From the NCBI RefSeq assembly GCF_902148845.1, contig NC_043764.1, positions 29,876,236-29,940,235 of the forward strand: a stretch of DNA of 64,000 bases, given 5' to 3'. The position numbers and the translations under genes were made by a program. Numbering within the stretch: position 1 is the first letter of the stretch; each line of letters opens with the position of its first letter. The stretch is from Salarias fasciatus. Lineage: Eukaryota; Chordata; Actinopteri; Blenniiformes; Blenniidae. The notes below the pieces were generated by a model, which saw nothing but the letters and a program-made list of their open reading frames with translations, was not told the origin of the DNA and ran no database searches. This document shows, piece after piece, positions 14,127-27,029 of the stretch.

Positions 14127-14219
<93 letters not shown>
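14127..14219 (+). repeat. (GT)n microsatellite
   Basis: An uninterrupted run of about 46 GT dinucleotides lies in the probable clcn6 3' UTR. Confidence 0.97.
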
Positions 14220-14221
<2 letters not shown>

Positions 14222-15269
14222 AAAGTCACCTCCTCACATTGTCCTGCTCACAGACCAAAGTCAAACTTCACACCCAGCATTCCTCTCTCCTCTCTCTTCC
14301 AGGACTTTTCTGTTCTTTCCATCGTCACTGTTGCACTTTGGGGTGTGTTTTAATTTGCGGTGTGATTCCCGGGTTTTGATGCACTAAAGCGGGCGGCCGG
14401 ACCTCAGAGGAAGACTCTGCCGGCCGATCACAAGGTTCTAAAGTTACTCTTCCACCGTTCTGCGCCGGTAACACGTCCAGTTCTCTGTTGTCTTTCATCC
14501 TGGCGACTGTTAAATTACTTTTAATTTTGTTTTTGGTTCAGACTAATCAGTTTTAGAAGATTTAGAGTAAAAATTCATCTGCAGTCCCAGCTGTGTGTTT
14601 CTAAAGGTGTTCAGGTCTAATCCTCTGGTACCTCATTCCACTTAATTTCCCTAAATGTGAATTGAAGTCAGTTTGTGGGTCTGAAGTCATTTGTGTTGCT
14701 CAAAGAAACTGCAAAGATGCATATCTGCACAGAAAATGTCTGTTAATAGTGTATCAATGTAAAGCAGAGCACATTACCACTGTTGTGTGTATTTATTATT
14801 TTTCTTGTAATTATTTCTCAGTTTCCGTCCTAAATGTTGCCACAGAAGGGAACCTTGTAGCCATGAACTAAAGCAGAAGCTTCTTTTAGAAGTTGATTCC
14901 TCTTTTTTGTTAATTTCCTGAAATGTCGTTTCCATTTCCATATGAGCTGAGACGGTCTTTCTGTGTTTATAATATCCAGAGACGTTGAGTCCAGAGAGGG
15001 ACGATGGCTCGTCTCCACCTGCTCTCAATAAATCAACAGTTAAAGCTCATTTTCAGAGAACAGAATTGACAGAACTCGTGGCATTTCATCTGTAATCCTC
15101 CAGCAGAGAGTTGGGCATTCTGCTCACGGTTCACCTTCAAAGTAAAAGCCTGTGAGTCCTGTGGGAACATACAAATCGGCATTATTTAACAGTAACACGA
15201 TCTGAGCACAAGTCCCCGGTCCTGGACATCGTCCTGTGAGACGAGCCCATGAACCCCCTTTCTAACGGA

Positions 15270-15530
15270 GCCGGTAAAGCAGCCCCAGGCCATGATGCTG
15301 CCTCCACCGTGCTCCACCGTTTGGACGCTGTTTCATGCAGTGGCGGATTTTCATCCCACTCAGAGCTTCATGTTCTTCCCAAACTGTTCGGTCTTGGTTT
15401 GATTTGTCCAGAATTCCTGACACGAAGCCTGTTGGATGTAAAGACGTTCCTCTCATCACGTTTTGTGAACACCTGTTTGCACCTGTTTGTTCTGGTACTT
15501 TCCATGATTTGAACTCTTAAATCAGCTGAA
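15270..15530. mobile_element. possible DNA-transposon relic
   Basis: The stretch containing 'cagccccaggccatgatg' and 'ctgcctccaccgtgctcc' resembles, from memory, an interspersed repeat often seen in fish and amphibian genomes. I see no terminal repeats or target duplication here, so the family is not assigned. Confidence 0.3.
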
Positions 15531-15889
15531 CTCCTTCAGAGACGTTCCTTCTTCTAGTTGCTTCCTGTTTAATTTAAATATATTTTTTGCACAGTTTTAT
15601 TTTTTTATGCTATGTTTTTTGCCGTCTGTAAGATATTAATTCATTGGAATCATGTGAATGCTTTTGCAAACGGACCAAAGCCGTCCGGGATTTTATTTGT
15701 TTCCAGTCTGGACAGTCTGACTGTTGTTAAGGGAAGTTGTTTCTTCTGACTGTTTCCTGTCAGACGAAGTGCAGAATGTGAGATTTAAAGCAGCCCCGCG
15801 GCGCCACACGTGGAAGGGTTTGGTCACCTGGTCGAATGCCAGATTTTCAGTTAAAGGAGCAGAGAGTCTGCTGTCTGTGCCTTTGTTTA

Positions 15890-15895
15890 AATAAA
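15890..15895 (+). terminator. clcn6: candidate clcn6 poly(A) signal
   Basis: A canonical AATAAA is followed within 30 bp by a GT-rich element. It lies about 2.2 kb after the clcn6 stop codon and no better-formed site lies between. Confidence 0.5.
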
Positions 15896-15920
15896 GGTTT
15901 TATGTTTCACCTCACTGTGT

Positions 15921-18900
15921 GTTTGTGTGACTTTAGAGATCAGAAACATACAGAAACTACAACCAACAAAATCTGAAATCATATATTTTTACATTTTTTA
16001 CATCCATATGCAGACATGATGGAAATCACAAGATAAAATATTTTCTCAAAGCTTCATTCAAAATAACAAAATGTTTCCGTAGTCAAATAAAATTCTTAAT
16101 TTCTTAGGGACTAATAAGGACTGCTACTGTATCTGTTTTATTAACAGGAAGCAATTCAGCAGTCAAGATCTCTGGTTCTGCATTCTAAACAGTTAATATG
16201 ACAGCATTACAATGTTTGGATTTCTGTTTCTGGCGATATAAGACAGATCACAGCATAACGAGAATATGCAAAAGGTGTGTTACAATTCAAAGAAACAGGA
16301 AATATTCACAATATGAGTTCAGACGGAGACTCGAACCAGACCGACCGGGGTCACTGGGGGTCGTCCGCACCGTAACCTGCCAATCTGGAAAAAAAACCAC
16401 AACATAAACTGGAATGGGAACATAAATTGTCCCTGCTCCTCATTAAATAAGCTTCCATCTTCATTCCAAAAAATAAAGAAACATTAACTGAACTCATCAA
16501 CAGTCAGTTCACACCAGATACTGCAGTCTAATCGTTCCTGTCACATTCACGGGCTCTCCAGCAGCGCCAGCCAGCTGCAGCAGGCTGTGATTCCCCCTGA
16601 AGCTTCTCGTCTGATCGGCCATGTGTTGATCTCTCTGAACGGCGCTGTTTGCAGCCCCAGAGGTTCCACAGACGGAGGGAGAAGGTTTCAGCTGCAGCTC
16701 ATCATCAACCACCTCTCACATGGAACTGAAGTCTGAGCAGCACTGAGACGGCACTGAAATCACTAAAGTTACAGTTAAAAAAGAAAACAAAGGTTTGTGC
16801 AGAGGTTGTGTAAATAATGCTGTCAGGTATTTGTGATCACAGATGAAGCTTTGGTGACTTTTCCAAACAGCGTCGGTGACGCTCAGCTCTCGAACATTCG
16901 ATCAGAGATAATGATGTTTACGAGGCTCTTGAGATGCAGCCTGAGTGGGCTGAATGTCACGCTGTCATTCACCTCCATTTGATCCAGACGGTTAAAACCC
17001 CCCACATTTAACCCCCGGGGTAATTGAAGCACGGCCGTGACGGCTGAGTGGCTGCCCGCAGGAATGTGGATGAGAGGAGGGAAACGTCCTGGGTGAAGGT
17101 GGATCCCTGCAGGGAGGATGAGGCCTGAGCGCTGCCGCTGCTCAGTTCCTGATCATTTCTGTATTTGGACAACAAAAAAAGGGATTAAATGGGGGATAAA
17201 GCTCATCAGTTTAATAAGAAATAAACATTTTCAGGCCTGGACCCATATGATTTTCAAATAGGTCAAACCTTGATGTATTTTAATGGTTCTTCACTTTCCA
17301 GAGTGATTAAATCACATATTAATTGAACAATTCAATCATCCTGCCATGTACAGTGTAAATAAATTGGTTTTGTATCACCTGCTGCATTGTTTTGTAGCTT
17401 TCCTTGCATTTTAAATTAATTTACATGAACTTTCCTGCACGATGCAACATGGAGAAAATCAGTTCCTAAACGTGGCATTAAGTTATCATCTTGCTCAATG
17501 ATTACCGATTGTGTTTTTATATCAGAATTTACAATTTTAAGTTTGAATCTGTTCAAAATTTTCCTTCAAACTTAATTTATTGGCCATCTCTTACATTTGA
17601 CCAGGTGCTGGGGCATGTTTGGCTTTTGGAGGAACTTCTCTGTAATAAATAACAATAATCATATGCTGCTCCTGTCTTCTGTGCCGCTTGTTTTTCATCG
17701 ACTCAGATGAAGTTTTGGACGCTTCATTACGTCTGTCTGCGCTGCAGGCTGAACGCTCGCAGCGTTTCCATTCAGGGAGAAGCTTCACTCAGTTCAGTCC
17801 TGTTTCCCAACATTCAGACCGTTGTGGTCTTTGGTGATTAGTTTTCAGTTTAGTGGAGTTTCTGTGTGAATTCTGTGTCAGTTGACTTTAAAGAAAAAAA
17901 AAAACTTGCTTATTAATTGAAAGTATTCTGTGTCCCAAAACATACATTCAATCCCCACGATGACACTTTAAAACGGACTTATTGATCATGTTCCAGGTGG
18001 TTTCTGTGCAGAAACTGCAGAGCGTTGGTCCATCAGCAGAGGAAGCCTTGCTTTTCCTGCTTGCGTTCGTGACTGCAGGGGTGCCGGCAGCCCGAGGTGA
18101 AGCCATCCATACACGTCAGGACTCAGTGGGGGGTCTGCAGCGGAGGAGGGAAAGCACTAAAGAGCTTTTAATGATAATTCCACCAAGCTGAGAAATTGTG
18201 TTTTGAAGGCATTTGGATCTGGTGAGACAGTAAACAAAAAGAAAAGAGCAAAATAACAGCAGTAATAAAGCCTCCATTACTAAAGTCAATTCTTCCTTCA
18301 CTGGTGGCAAAAAAAAAAACAAAAACATTCACAATGTCAAAATGTTTTCTGAAAACTGCTGCACGAAGCATGTTAGACCACAGAAAACTGCTTCTGAAGC
18401 GCTGTAGTGTTCACAGCAGCCTGGAGTGGAGCTGGAACGCCTCCACTAAAACCACAGAAGAAGAAGACATGCAGCTTCACAGGAAACACAAAAGACGTGC
18501 AAGAAAAGAGTCTTTATTTATGAAACACATTGTATAAAAGCAAGAGATTACAAATAACGAGAAAGATCACGTTTCTGGAGCAGAAACTGAAAAATAAAGT
18601 TCAAAAGTCACGGTTCAGAGTTTTGGTTTGGATTTTTAATTCCTTCATTTGAAGTTATTGAACAGACGTGACAGATTTTTCTTGTCATTCTGATGAATGA
18701 GATGATTTTAGACTGTGACTCAGTGGAGTCAGATAAAACGACGGTGACCCACAGAAGTACTTCCGAGCTTCCGTCGGGCGGTATGTGTTAAAAATAGCAG
18801 GCTGACCTCCATGTTGTGTGAAAATAGCCTTATCAGTGTAACGCCGGCACTAGAAAGATCACATCTCCAACATAGTGGTCTTTCCACTGCCGGCGGGAAG

Positions 18901-21900
18901 GGGAAAGCATGATATAATGGTCGGGTAGTTTGAGATCGGTCTGATAGGAGCCGACGCTTAAAATAGTGTTCGACTGGAGCCGTGAGGAAGGTGAACCAAC
19001 GCAACACAACACACACTTCTTCACAGGGAAACGCTTCATTCATCTTCATTACACAACCTGCCACAGGGTCAACAGCAGGTTTCAGTTCATGTCTGTTGGA
19101 AGGTTACACATCTGGATGATAGTCAAGATTACTGGAGATCAATGATAAAATATGAGAAAATAACAAACATTTACACCTGAAATGTTGAAATTATGTCTGA
19201 TTGTTTTTCTGACTCTTCTTTTCTGTGTAAAAATACACAAAGACACAAAGATGGAAGGACAGAACAGTTTGTGAGCGTACGAGACAGATGAAGGCAACAC
19301 ACACGTTTAGGGTGTAAATAAAGTCCTGCACACACTCATCCAGGAACCTGTCACTGAATGCTTCTCAGTACGGCTTTCTTCATGTTCTTCGCTTCTTTCC
19401 AAATCTGTTTCACTAGAATTCCATCAGAAACAGTGAGGCTGATAATCATGGCCACTCGTGGCAGAACTGCAGGAACATGTATTCATGACTGAAGCGGAGA
19501 GGAACGGAGAGGAATTAATATTCATACACAAACCTGAGCCTCAAAAGAACTGAATGGAAAATCCAAACTAAAGCACGAATGCTGAGGAGGCTCCGGCCCA
19601 ACCAGCTCTGCAGGGTTTTGTGATTGGTCAGATGCTGCAGGCTCCGCCCCTTTTCTGTGAACCTGACCTGACCACCATCGGAAACTTTGAGTTAAATTAC
19701 AGAGCTTACAATCTGCTTCGTGGAATCCAGAGAATGGAGAGATATCTCTGGTATGTTCGTAGCACAGGCCCCTAAAATCTGGATTACCTGGAGGTGACCA
19801 GACTGAGAAATCTAGAAAATGCAGGAACAAATTTGCATCAAATCAGCAGAATATAAAATGAAACCCCAACCTGCACTAGAGAAATAAAGACACAACCCAA
19901 AACTGTGACACTTTCACCATATCATGCTACACAGATCTCTGTCTGGAGCCGTTTCTTCTGAAAGATCAGTCTGGAATGAATAAATAAAAGAAGAAGAGCC
20001 AACCCTTCATTTGTCAACAGGACCTCTTTGACCACAAGCTACTTAAAACACCAGTACTACCTAAAACACGTTAAATGTGAGTCGCTGTATTCAAATCGAT
20101 GAGTTATCAAGTCCTGGAGTACTGCAGGACTCCACTCTGCGGATTCTGACAATGTCAATGAAAAACTAAACTTAAAAATTGAGAAGAGAACTTATTTTAA
20201 GATTCTTTATTCTCTCAACAACCTTGTACAGTATGTTCAAAGAGAAACAGGAGGTTCTTCATAATGAGCAGAGGAGGTTCTTCCTCATGAGGGGCAGCAG
20301 ACAGCTGAGCAGAGGCTGAGTCTTCCTCCGGATGTGCGCTGGAGATAAGTGGAGTGCTGAAGTGTGGGAGCAGTGTGGACATCTCGGACATTCAGACTGT
20401 CCTCGGCTGGGTCTTTATCAAGTGCCACATTCTGCGCTCGCATCACACACAGATAGCAGCGGTCTTCATGACACTGTAGTGACCATCATTGGTGCGTCTG
20501 AAACATCTCCGTGTTCAAGACTCTCAGCGATGTGGCGACAGCAGAGTGAATCACATGAACAGATAAAGAAGCTAAATATTCAGGAATTCAGTCATAAAGT
20601 GAGGTGTGTCCCATGTTCAGAGGAAGTTTGGTTGGAAATCTGTGGATTTTTTAATAACGTGACACATTTAGTCGTCAAGCTGCTTGACTTTTTTTTCCTT
20701 TTTTTTCCAGAAAAGAGTGTTTTAGTGGTTCAGAATGAGCAGAAAGGCTGCTGCTGAGGACGAGGATGGGCTGTACGCCTCTGGTTTATGAGTCCGTCAC
20801 CTCAGCCCACGGAGCTCCATCATTTACATGATGTTCTAATTGAAGCGTTAATGAACAGGAGCGGGTGAGAGGCGGACAGCAGATCCCTCATCTGGACCTG
20901 GAAATGTCAGCCAGTCCAGCCACGTCACCTCAGCTGGAAACAGCTTCTCTGGAACATTAATAACTGAAGACTTCTCACCACCGCTCGGTCCTGCAGCTGC
21001 GTGTTGACTCCCGATGGTCTTTAGCTTCTTGGATGGTCGCAGGGAAACATGATGAAGGAGCAGCACTAAAACCTCATCATCCTCCTGTACTGAAAAGTCC
21101 AAACCAGAGGATCTGTTTTTCTCAACTTTTCACTAAGTTAAATTTCTCCACAGTCACAACATGCTGAACCTTTTAAAATGAAGAAAACACTCAGAAACTT
21201 TCATGTAGTTTTGTCACATCACAATTGGAAATCAGTCCCTTTGCAAGACTGTCCACTGATGACTGAGTTAAGAATAACGTTATAATTATGAGAACGCTCC
21301 ATGGCTTCAGAGAGCGGCTGAAAACCATTAGTGTCAGTGTGACATGTTATTAAGTATTCTATTGTTAGAATATTTATTTATAAAGTGCCTCACAGGCGAG
21401 AATCACAAAGTTCTCCATAACTTTTAAACCAAATAAAAAATGTGACTGTAAGTGATTTAAAATGCAGCCAGAACACAGTTAGAAAGACGAAGTGAGATGA
21501 TGTGGAACTTCCAAAGTCTGTGGCTGTAAACTGAAGCATAATGAAATGAAACAGTCAGTCTGAGTCTCATTTAGTTAACAAGTGACCAGATTAACTTTCC
21601 AGACCACAGAAAGGCCGCAGCCGCAGACAGACGGTGAATTATTTCACATTGGTAAAACCAATCCCTCCTATCTGAAGAAATCATCATTAATCGGACTTAA
21701 GCAGCTTTCCAGACACTGATGAATGAAAACAAATGCTGATTTCTGCTGTAAAAAATGAAGAATGGGGAAAGTATCGTGACAAAACATCTACTGAACACTG
21801 TAAAGCTGACTTCAAGCACCTCTTACTGTCTACTGGCTGTAAACAAACGTACTTTTTGTTAGAATATGGGAGCAAATGTTCTTTTAGCTTTACAATAGTG

Positions 21901-22948
21901 AATAAAACTTGGACTAGTTTGTTGCTTCCTGAACTCTGGGCCTGTTTCAGATGAAGACTCTCCAGCTGAGGACTTCTATTCAGCTCCACCGAGGACAGCT
22001 TCACAGCTCGTCTCTCAAAATGAAGCGTCCATCAGGTCAAACAGCTCAGGCTGACAGAGAAAAGACAACATTATTGAGTAATTCATCTGATTTGCTATCA
22101 TCTCATCACTGAAGAACCTTCTGGAGAGGACGTACTCAACATAAGCAGAATAACTGAGGGGAAACGCAGGTCCAAGCGCCAACTGGCAAATCAGAGGACT
22201 CAGTGAAATGAAATTTCAGAAAGAAGAAAGCAGCCGGAAAACTCATGAAATCGTCTTTCTGAAGTTTATGAGAATGGATGTGTTTTGTATCATACATTTT
22301 ACATATATTCGGATGTATTCTGTGGGTGTTAGTGTATGAGAAAGATGTTCTGGAAAGCCACAAAAAATAAAAATAAAAAAACCTAGAATGAAATGAAACC
22401 TCAGTATTCATTCAGTTCATATTACACTGTAATCACTGTAATAGTCTGATAAACTACCATACAACTTATCACTGCACTGTGTGGAGAGCTTTGCAGTCAC
22501 GGCCGCTGTATCATGAGTTGTCGGATTCTTATTGTGTGTTTTGTTGAACCGTGGTGACGTGCGGGTTTTTGTGGTAGTTTCCTCCTCTGTGTTGCACACA
22601 GCTTCCTGACCTAAAGCTCAGCAAGAACGCATGTTTACAGCGACACACATCTACCCCAGGAGGTAAATAATTTAAACTACAAGTCCACTTGCAGGATAAT
22701 GTCTCTGCTCAGTGTTGGCAGGTAAAGACTGAAGCTCTTGATGTCCATCTCTCTCCTTTACCACCTCATCCTGTACGGAGAGCTGGAGTCAATCCCGGCT
22801 CACCACCGGCGACTGGCCGCACGTGTTTCAGACTGTTGGAGGAAACGGGAAATCTGATTAAATTCTCTTTTTCAACCTAAATACCTGACATGTTTCAACC
22901 CTCAAACATTTACAAAGAAAGAAACTAATTAAATTCTTTGCACTGAGC
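15921..22948. other. clcn6-CNP-3 intergenic region, no gene seen
   Basis: I checked both strands of this 7-kb stretch for splice-bounded exons and for frames with recognisable protein signatures and found none. The open frames present are short, low in complexity or use atypical starts. It is mostly AT-rich. The only structured part is the MEF2/GATA-like block near 18.8 kb, listed separately. Confidence 0.5.
18788..18947. promoter_or_regulatory. possible cardiac-type enhancer (MEF2 and GATA motifs)
   Basis: A perfect MEF2 site (TTAAAAATAG, 18788-18797), two imperfect AAAATAG relatives and GATA-type sites (TTATCA at 18830-18835, TGATAG at 18942-18947) fall within about 180 bp. The composition differs from the surrounding DNA. 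MEF2 and GATA factors are known regulators of heart genes, including natriuretic peptide genes. Such motifs are short, so the call is weak. Confidence 0.25.
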
Positions 22949-23246
22949 ATTTGGAGGCTCTGTGGAGGTTGTTTGGAGAATCAGTGGAGATGCCTTCAAT
23001 ACTCTTTGGAAGCTCTTTGGAGGCTGTTTCCAGCCTCAACGGTTCTTTAACGGCTCTATATAGGTTCTTTGAAGGTTCTTTGGAGCTACTATGTAGACTT
23101 GAGAATTTCTTTGGAGGCTCTATGGAGACTCGGAGGTTTGGTTGAGGTGCTTTCAAGACTCTGGAAGCTCTTTGGAGCCTCAATAGAGGCTTTATGGAGA
23201 CTCTACAGAGCTTCTTTTGGTGCTCTTTGTAGGTTCTGTGGAGGCT
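22949..23246 (+). repeat. diverged minisatellite built on TTTGGAGGCTCT
   Basis: About a dozen imperfect copies of a 20-30 bp unit around 'ctttggaggctctatggaga' run up to the CNP-3 promoter. Copies vary in length and sequence, so the array looks old. Confidence 0.65.
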
Positions 23247-23247
23247 C

Positions 23248-23286
23248 GCCTCCTCCTCCTCCTCCTCCTCCTCCTCCTCCTCCTCC
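23248..23286 (+). repeat. (CCT)n microsatellite
   Basis: About 12 CCT triplets end roughly 60 bp upstream of the CNP-3 TATA box. The plus strand is pure pyrimidine. Confidence 0.95.
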
Positions 23287-23345
23287 CTCCAGCTTCAGTC
23301 TCGGCTCGTTAATTACCTTCAGCCTGCTGACGGAATCAGGTTGGT

Positions 23346-23352
23346 TATAAAG
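23346..23352 (+). promoter_or_regulatory. cnp3: CNP-3 TATA box
   Basis: TATAAAG lies 122 bp upstream of the CNP-3 ATG. With a start site some 25-30 bp downstream, the 5' UTR would be about 90-100 nt and would contain five copies of CCGAG at about 23411-23436. Natriuretic peptide genes typically use TATA promoters. Confidence 0.65.
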
Positions 23353-23473
23353 TCTGCAGCTGGTCTGCACAGTCAGAGGAGAAGGAGCAGAGCGAGCGGA
23401 CACATCCAGTCCGAGCCGAGCCGAGCCGAGCCGAGCCCACCCGAGCCCAACAGCGCCGACCCAGAGCTTCGGG

Positions 23474-24245
23474 ATGAACCATTCCCTCTGCTGCTGCGCT
23501 CTGCTGCTGCTGCTGCTGAATCCTGCAGGAGGAAAACCAGTGTCTGACCTGCAGGTAGGTCCGCCTCAGCAGCTCACTCCAGCTTTCACCGAATGACACT
23601 GAGATTTCAGAACAGGACAGGTGAGTATCCATTTGTTCAGGTTTAAGAAATTACTGAGAATACTTGACTAACGTCAAATCTGCACGAGAAAACTGGTTAT
23701 TCAGAATAATACAATAAAAATTTGGGTTTGGTAATGAATTTTAAAGTTTTACATTCTTCTTCTGAGTCTTATCATTTGCATTTATTTCAGCAAAATGTGC
23801 TGTTCACACTGTCGATTCAGATTCATGTTTACATATATGTTAAAAATCTGAAAGCTAAAAGTGAAAAAAGGTCATTTTTAATGTAATATCTACATTACAG
23901 TGCCAAGATGTGAAGTTTACTGTAGATCTCTTGGTTTCTTTCTTTCTCCTCCTCCAGAGCCTGAAGCATCTCCTGGAGCAGGAGGTGGACTCCGGACCCC
24001 AGTACGGCTCGGAGGAGGGGAGGACGGAGGGAAACCCCGTAAAGACCGACAGCTTGGTGTTTGGAGGTCCGGAGGAGATGTCCTGGAGGTCTGCAGAGCT
24101 CAGTAACTCTGCGCTGGAGCGCCTCTTCAAAGACCTTCTGAGGACCAGCAAGCGCTCCTGGAGCCGCTACAAGAAGGGGGGCCTGAGGAGCTGCTTCGGG
24201 GTCCGGCTGGACCGGATCGGCTCCTTCAGCGGACTGGGATGCTGA
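23474..24245 (+). CDS. cnp3: C-type natriuretic peptide 3 precursor
   Basis: Exon 1 is 23474-23554 and exon 2 is 23958-24245, joined in phase 0, for 122 residues. Residues 1-20 form a signal peptide (MNHSLCCCALLLLLLNPAGG). The prosegment ends in LLRTSKRSWSRYKK. Dibasic cleavage there would free a 22-residue peptide, GGLRSC onward, with the 17-residue ring CFGVRLDRIGSFSGLGC. The stop directly follows the last Cys, so there is no C-terminal tail, the hallmark of CNP. CNP signals through the NPR-B guanylyl cyclase. Among the four teleost CNPs, CNP-3 is the one linked to BNP and ANP and is regarded as closest to their ancestor; linkage to clcn6 fits. A 3' UTR exon may follow. Confidence is high for CNP, and the type 3 assignment rests on position. 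Confidence 0.93.
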
Positions 24246-24543
24246 AGGCAGGCGGTCAGTTCAAATCCTACAAATTACACAGCTGGCCCTGAGATTAAAC
24301 CTGGAGTCACAGTTCTATAGGAGAAGCTGTCCTGTACATCAGAATTAAAATACAGGTTGTCTAGAACTTAAGTCAGTTAGACTCAGTCAGTTAAAAATAA
24401 ATCTGATCATGAAATATTTGATTATATAATATATTTATATAATAAAACGTACAAAGGGGTGGAAAACTGACCAAAATCACACATAGTTCATGTTTCATTG
24501 TTATAAAATTCTCTGAATGGGCTTTGGCAGAAATTAAAGATTG

Positions 24544-24789
24544 GGTAACACTTTACTTGAAGCACCCAGTATAACACATTATAAGTAGTTATAAACACTC
24601 ATAAATGATCACAATGCTTTAAAACCCACTATACAGCATAGGGTTAGGGTTAGGGTCAGGGTTAGGTCCTGGCATTGTGATCATTTATGAGTGTTTATAA
24701 CTACAGCTACACGTGCTACAATGGAATTATGATGCTTTATAAATGTACTTATAATGTGTTAAACAGGGTGCTTCAAGTAAAGTGTTACC
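24544..24789. mobile_element. 246-bp foldback MITE, hAT-type target duplication
   Basis: The element starts GGTAACACTTTACTTGAAGC and ends with the reverse complement. It is flanked by a perfect 8-bp duplication, AAAGATTG, at 24536-24543 and 24790-24797. An inner inverted repeat (around 24590-24630 and 24670-24700) would let it fold into a long hairpin. The loop holds four TTAGGG-like units (about 24640-24666). An 8-bp duplication is typical of the hAT superfamily. No coding capacity. Confidence 0.88.
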
Positions 24790-24797
24790 AAAGATTG

Positions 24798-26697
24798 TTA
24801 TGTGTTATTATTGGACAGAATACTGAAACTGATTCACAAGACTTATTTGGTTTGTTTAAACGCTTTATGAACAGTTTATCTGTTCAAACACAGTTTGTCT
24901 TATATTTAAGATAAATGCATCAATCAGGACTAACTGAATATAAGAGGAAGGAGACAAACTTTATAATAAATCCTATAAAAACAAGACAAATACCAAAACT
25001 ACATTGTAAGGTGAATAATATTACATTCTTAACACATCACTAGAAAATTGATTAACTTAAAAAAAGTCATTTAAATGATTGTTTATGTTGTCGAAGTGTT
25101 GCACATATTAATTTTACTTTGAATGATACAAGAAAAGGAATGACGTTAGTTCAAAAAGTGTTTATGGTTGAAATAAGCCTTATGTTATTGTAATTTAATG
25201 TAATGTAATGTAATGTAATCTAGTCTAAATGAGCCTGGAGCAGCAAAAAGAGCATAATACAACCCTTTCTTTCTATCTACATAATAAAACACAACATTTT
25301 ACACATCAATTATGCCATTTGACATGATTTGATTCCATATATAGTTCATTTATTTAAAAAAAATGTATGTAATTTACTTAGTGCCTGAGCTTCATGTGTA
25401 ACGTGTGTTTTTTTCGGTCTCCAGGTTTGATTGACCTCCGTCTGCACGTCAGTATGTCTCCTCCAGCTCACTTCCTGCTTCACTCACAGCGCTTTAAAGG
25501 AAGATTTCCTCTCAAGACTTTTAACTTAGATTTTTATTTGCAAGATGTCAAGTAATAAATGATAGGAAATGTATCTTCCCACTTTATTTTTCTGCTTGGT
25601 GAAGGAGAGCTGCAGTGGGTTCATATTTATTTGATATTTATGTTCTTCAGAGTTAACTTCACTGCTGTCTGCTGCACCAGCTGTTTGTATATACACTGAG
25701 GAAATACCTGTTCCTGTTTTGAAAGTGATTTTATTGACATATAAAAATGAATATGTTTCAACTTATATGACTGTGTATGAACTAATTCTTTCAGCAAATT
25801 CTACAAGTTTAAGAAAACAGAGAGTGAAACTGTTATTCACATCCAGGTGTTAGAGAAGAATCGTAATATCAGGCTTTGAGGCGTTAAGCATGCGGGACGG
25901 AATCCCTCCAGGACCAGAACTGGATGCCAGTGGAATACAGTGACAATGCTGGATACAAGGTTTGTTTATTTTTATTCCATCAATAAAACCTGAGAACAAG
26001 AAGAACGTTCCGGATTTATTGGAGGAAAGTTTTTCAGTCTGATTTACATCAACTTAACTCAGAAAGACAGGGTGACAAACAGAACGGGGAGGATGATTTC
26101 TAATATCTGCAAGTAACAATAAAACACAAAGATGAAATCTATTAAGGTGAAAGTAAAGTAATGATTGAATCAGTGTAGTCCGATCAACCTCACAAGACGG
26201 AATGAGGAAGACGAAGACAGAGGAGGGAAGGACCAGGATGATCAAACTCTCAATGAGAGCAGAAGTGGCTACGTGGAGCAATGGTTCATCTGGCAAAAAC
26301 ACCAAAACTATTCAGATGATTGTTTTATAAAATACACAGTGATGCAGTGACACTCGTATTATCCCCATTTAACAGGTGAATCGACTGATTTTCAACTAAT
26401 CAGAGTGACATGGAACATCCGAAATGTCTGTGCCTCCTCGTGTGACATAAAACTGAAAAGGTTAAAGCTGAGGCTGATCCAGTGGAGTCCCGGTTCTGAC
26501 CCCAGACCTGAAGGAACCGCCGATCAGCTGATCAAGATCCACATTCTCCATTATGAAGACACATGTCTGTTTTATTGAAAATAAAAAGAATAAAATAAAA
26601 GAAATCCATCGGCTGATAGGTCAGTAAATACCTGCTGGAAGAGTCTAGAATCCAGTCACCCCTGACTGGAACTCTGGCTTCACGTCGGTTTCAGACC
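24798..26697. other. CNP-3 downstream region
   Basis: AT-rich DNA with no open frame of interest. A possible acceptor at 25424, followed by AATAAA at 25554-25559, could be the noncoding last exon of CNP-3, as CNP genes may end in a 3' UTR exon. A short (TAATG)n run lies near 25196-25215. Nothing else is recognised. Confidence 0.3.
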
Positions 26698-26943
26698 CCG
26701 TTTACACCGAAAACATTTTCAAGTGAAAACGCAAAACTTTCCACAACGGTGCAACGGACCTTTTTTGACAGCTGCTCCCAAAGTGGAACTTTTCGAAAAC
26801 GGTCTGTCTCCATGGGAACGTTTGGGCGGCGATGCTTACGGCTAACCACGTTGTTTTCAGCGTTTCCGTGTAAACATCAAACTTTCCTGAAACAAATAAG
26901 CTAAAACTTTGCGTTTTCACCTGAATCGTCGTGGTGTAAACGG
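26698..26943. mobile_element. MITE with imperfect terminal inverted repeats
   Basis: The left end CCGTTTACACC is matched by GGTGTAAACGG at the right. The inverted similarity continues inward about 40 bp through GTGAAAACGCAAA. The 246-bp body has no coding potential. I could not find a clear target duplication, so the superfamily is open. Confidence 0.65.
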
Positions 26944-27029
26944 AATCTTCCTCTCTTGGTTCTCAGAAATGGACAGTCTGTCAATCAAAAGACGTTTCGT
27001 GATTCGTTGCTCCGAACTGAAGGTGTTTT

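Larger units (their letters stand above)
13712..15920 (+). other. clcn6: probable clcn6 3' UTR
   Basis: No open frame of interest follows the clcn6 stop. The region carries a long (GT)n repeat (14127-14219). It ends with an AATAAA at 15890-15895 followed by a GT-rich stretch, the usual layout of a vertebrate poly(A) site. Earlier AATAAA-like hexamers exist, for example near 15025, so the true end is not certain. Confidence 0.5.

Noticed and set aside
18729-19064. 111-codon minus-strand frame
   Set aside because: It overlaps the MEF2/GATA-like block and has no domain or intron signals; a chance frame is more likely.
20332-20757. 141-codon plus-strand frame
   Set aside because: It reads into poly-T and has no recognisable domain; a chance frame is likely.
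22949-23246. CRISPR-like array
   Set aside because: Units vary in length and sequence with no constant spacer; it is a diverged eukaryotic minisatellite.
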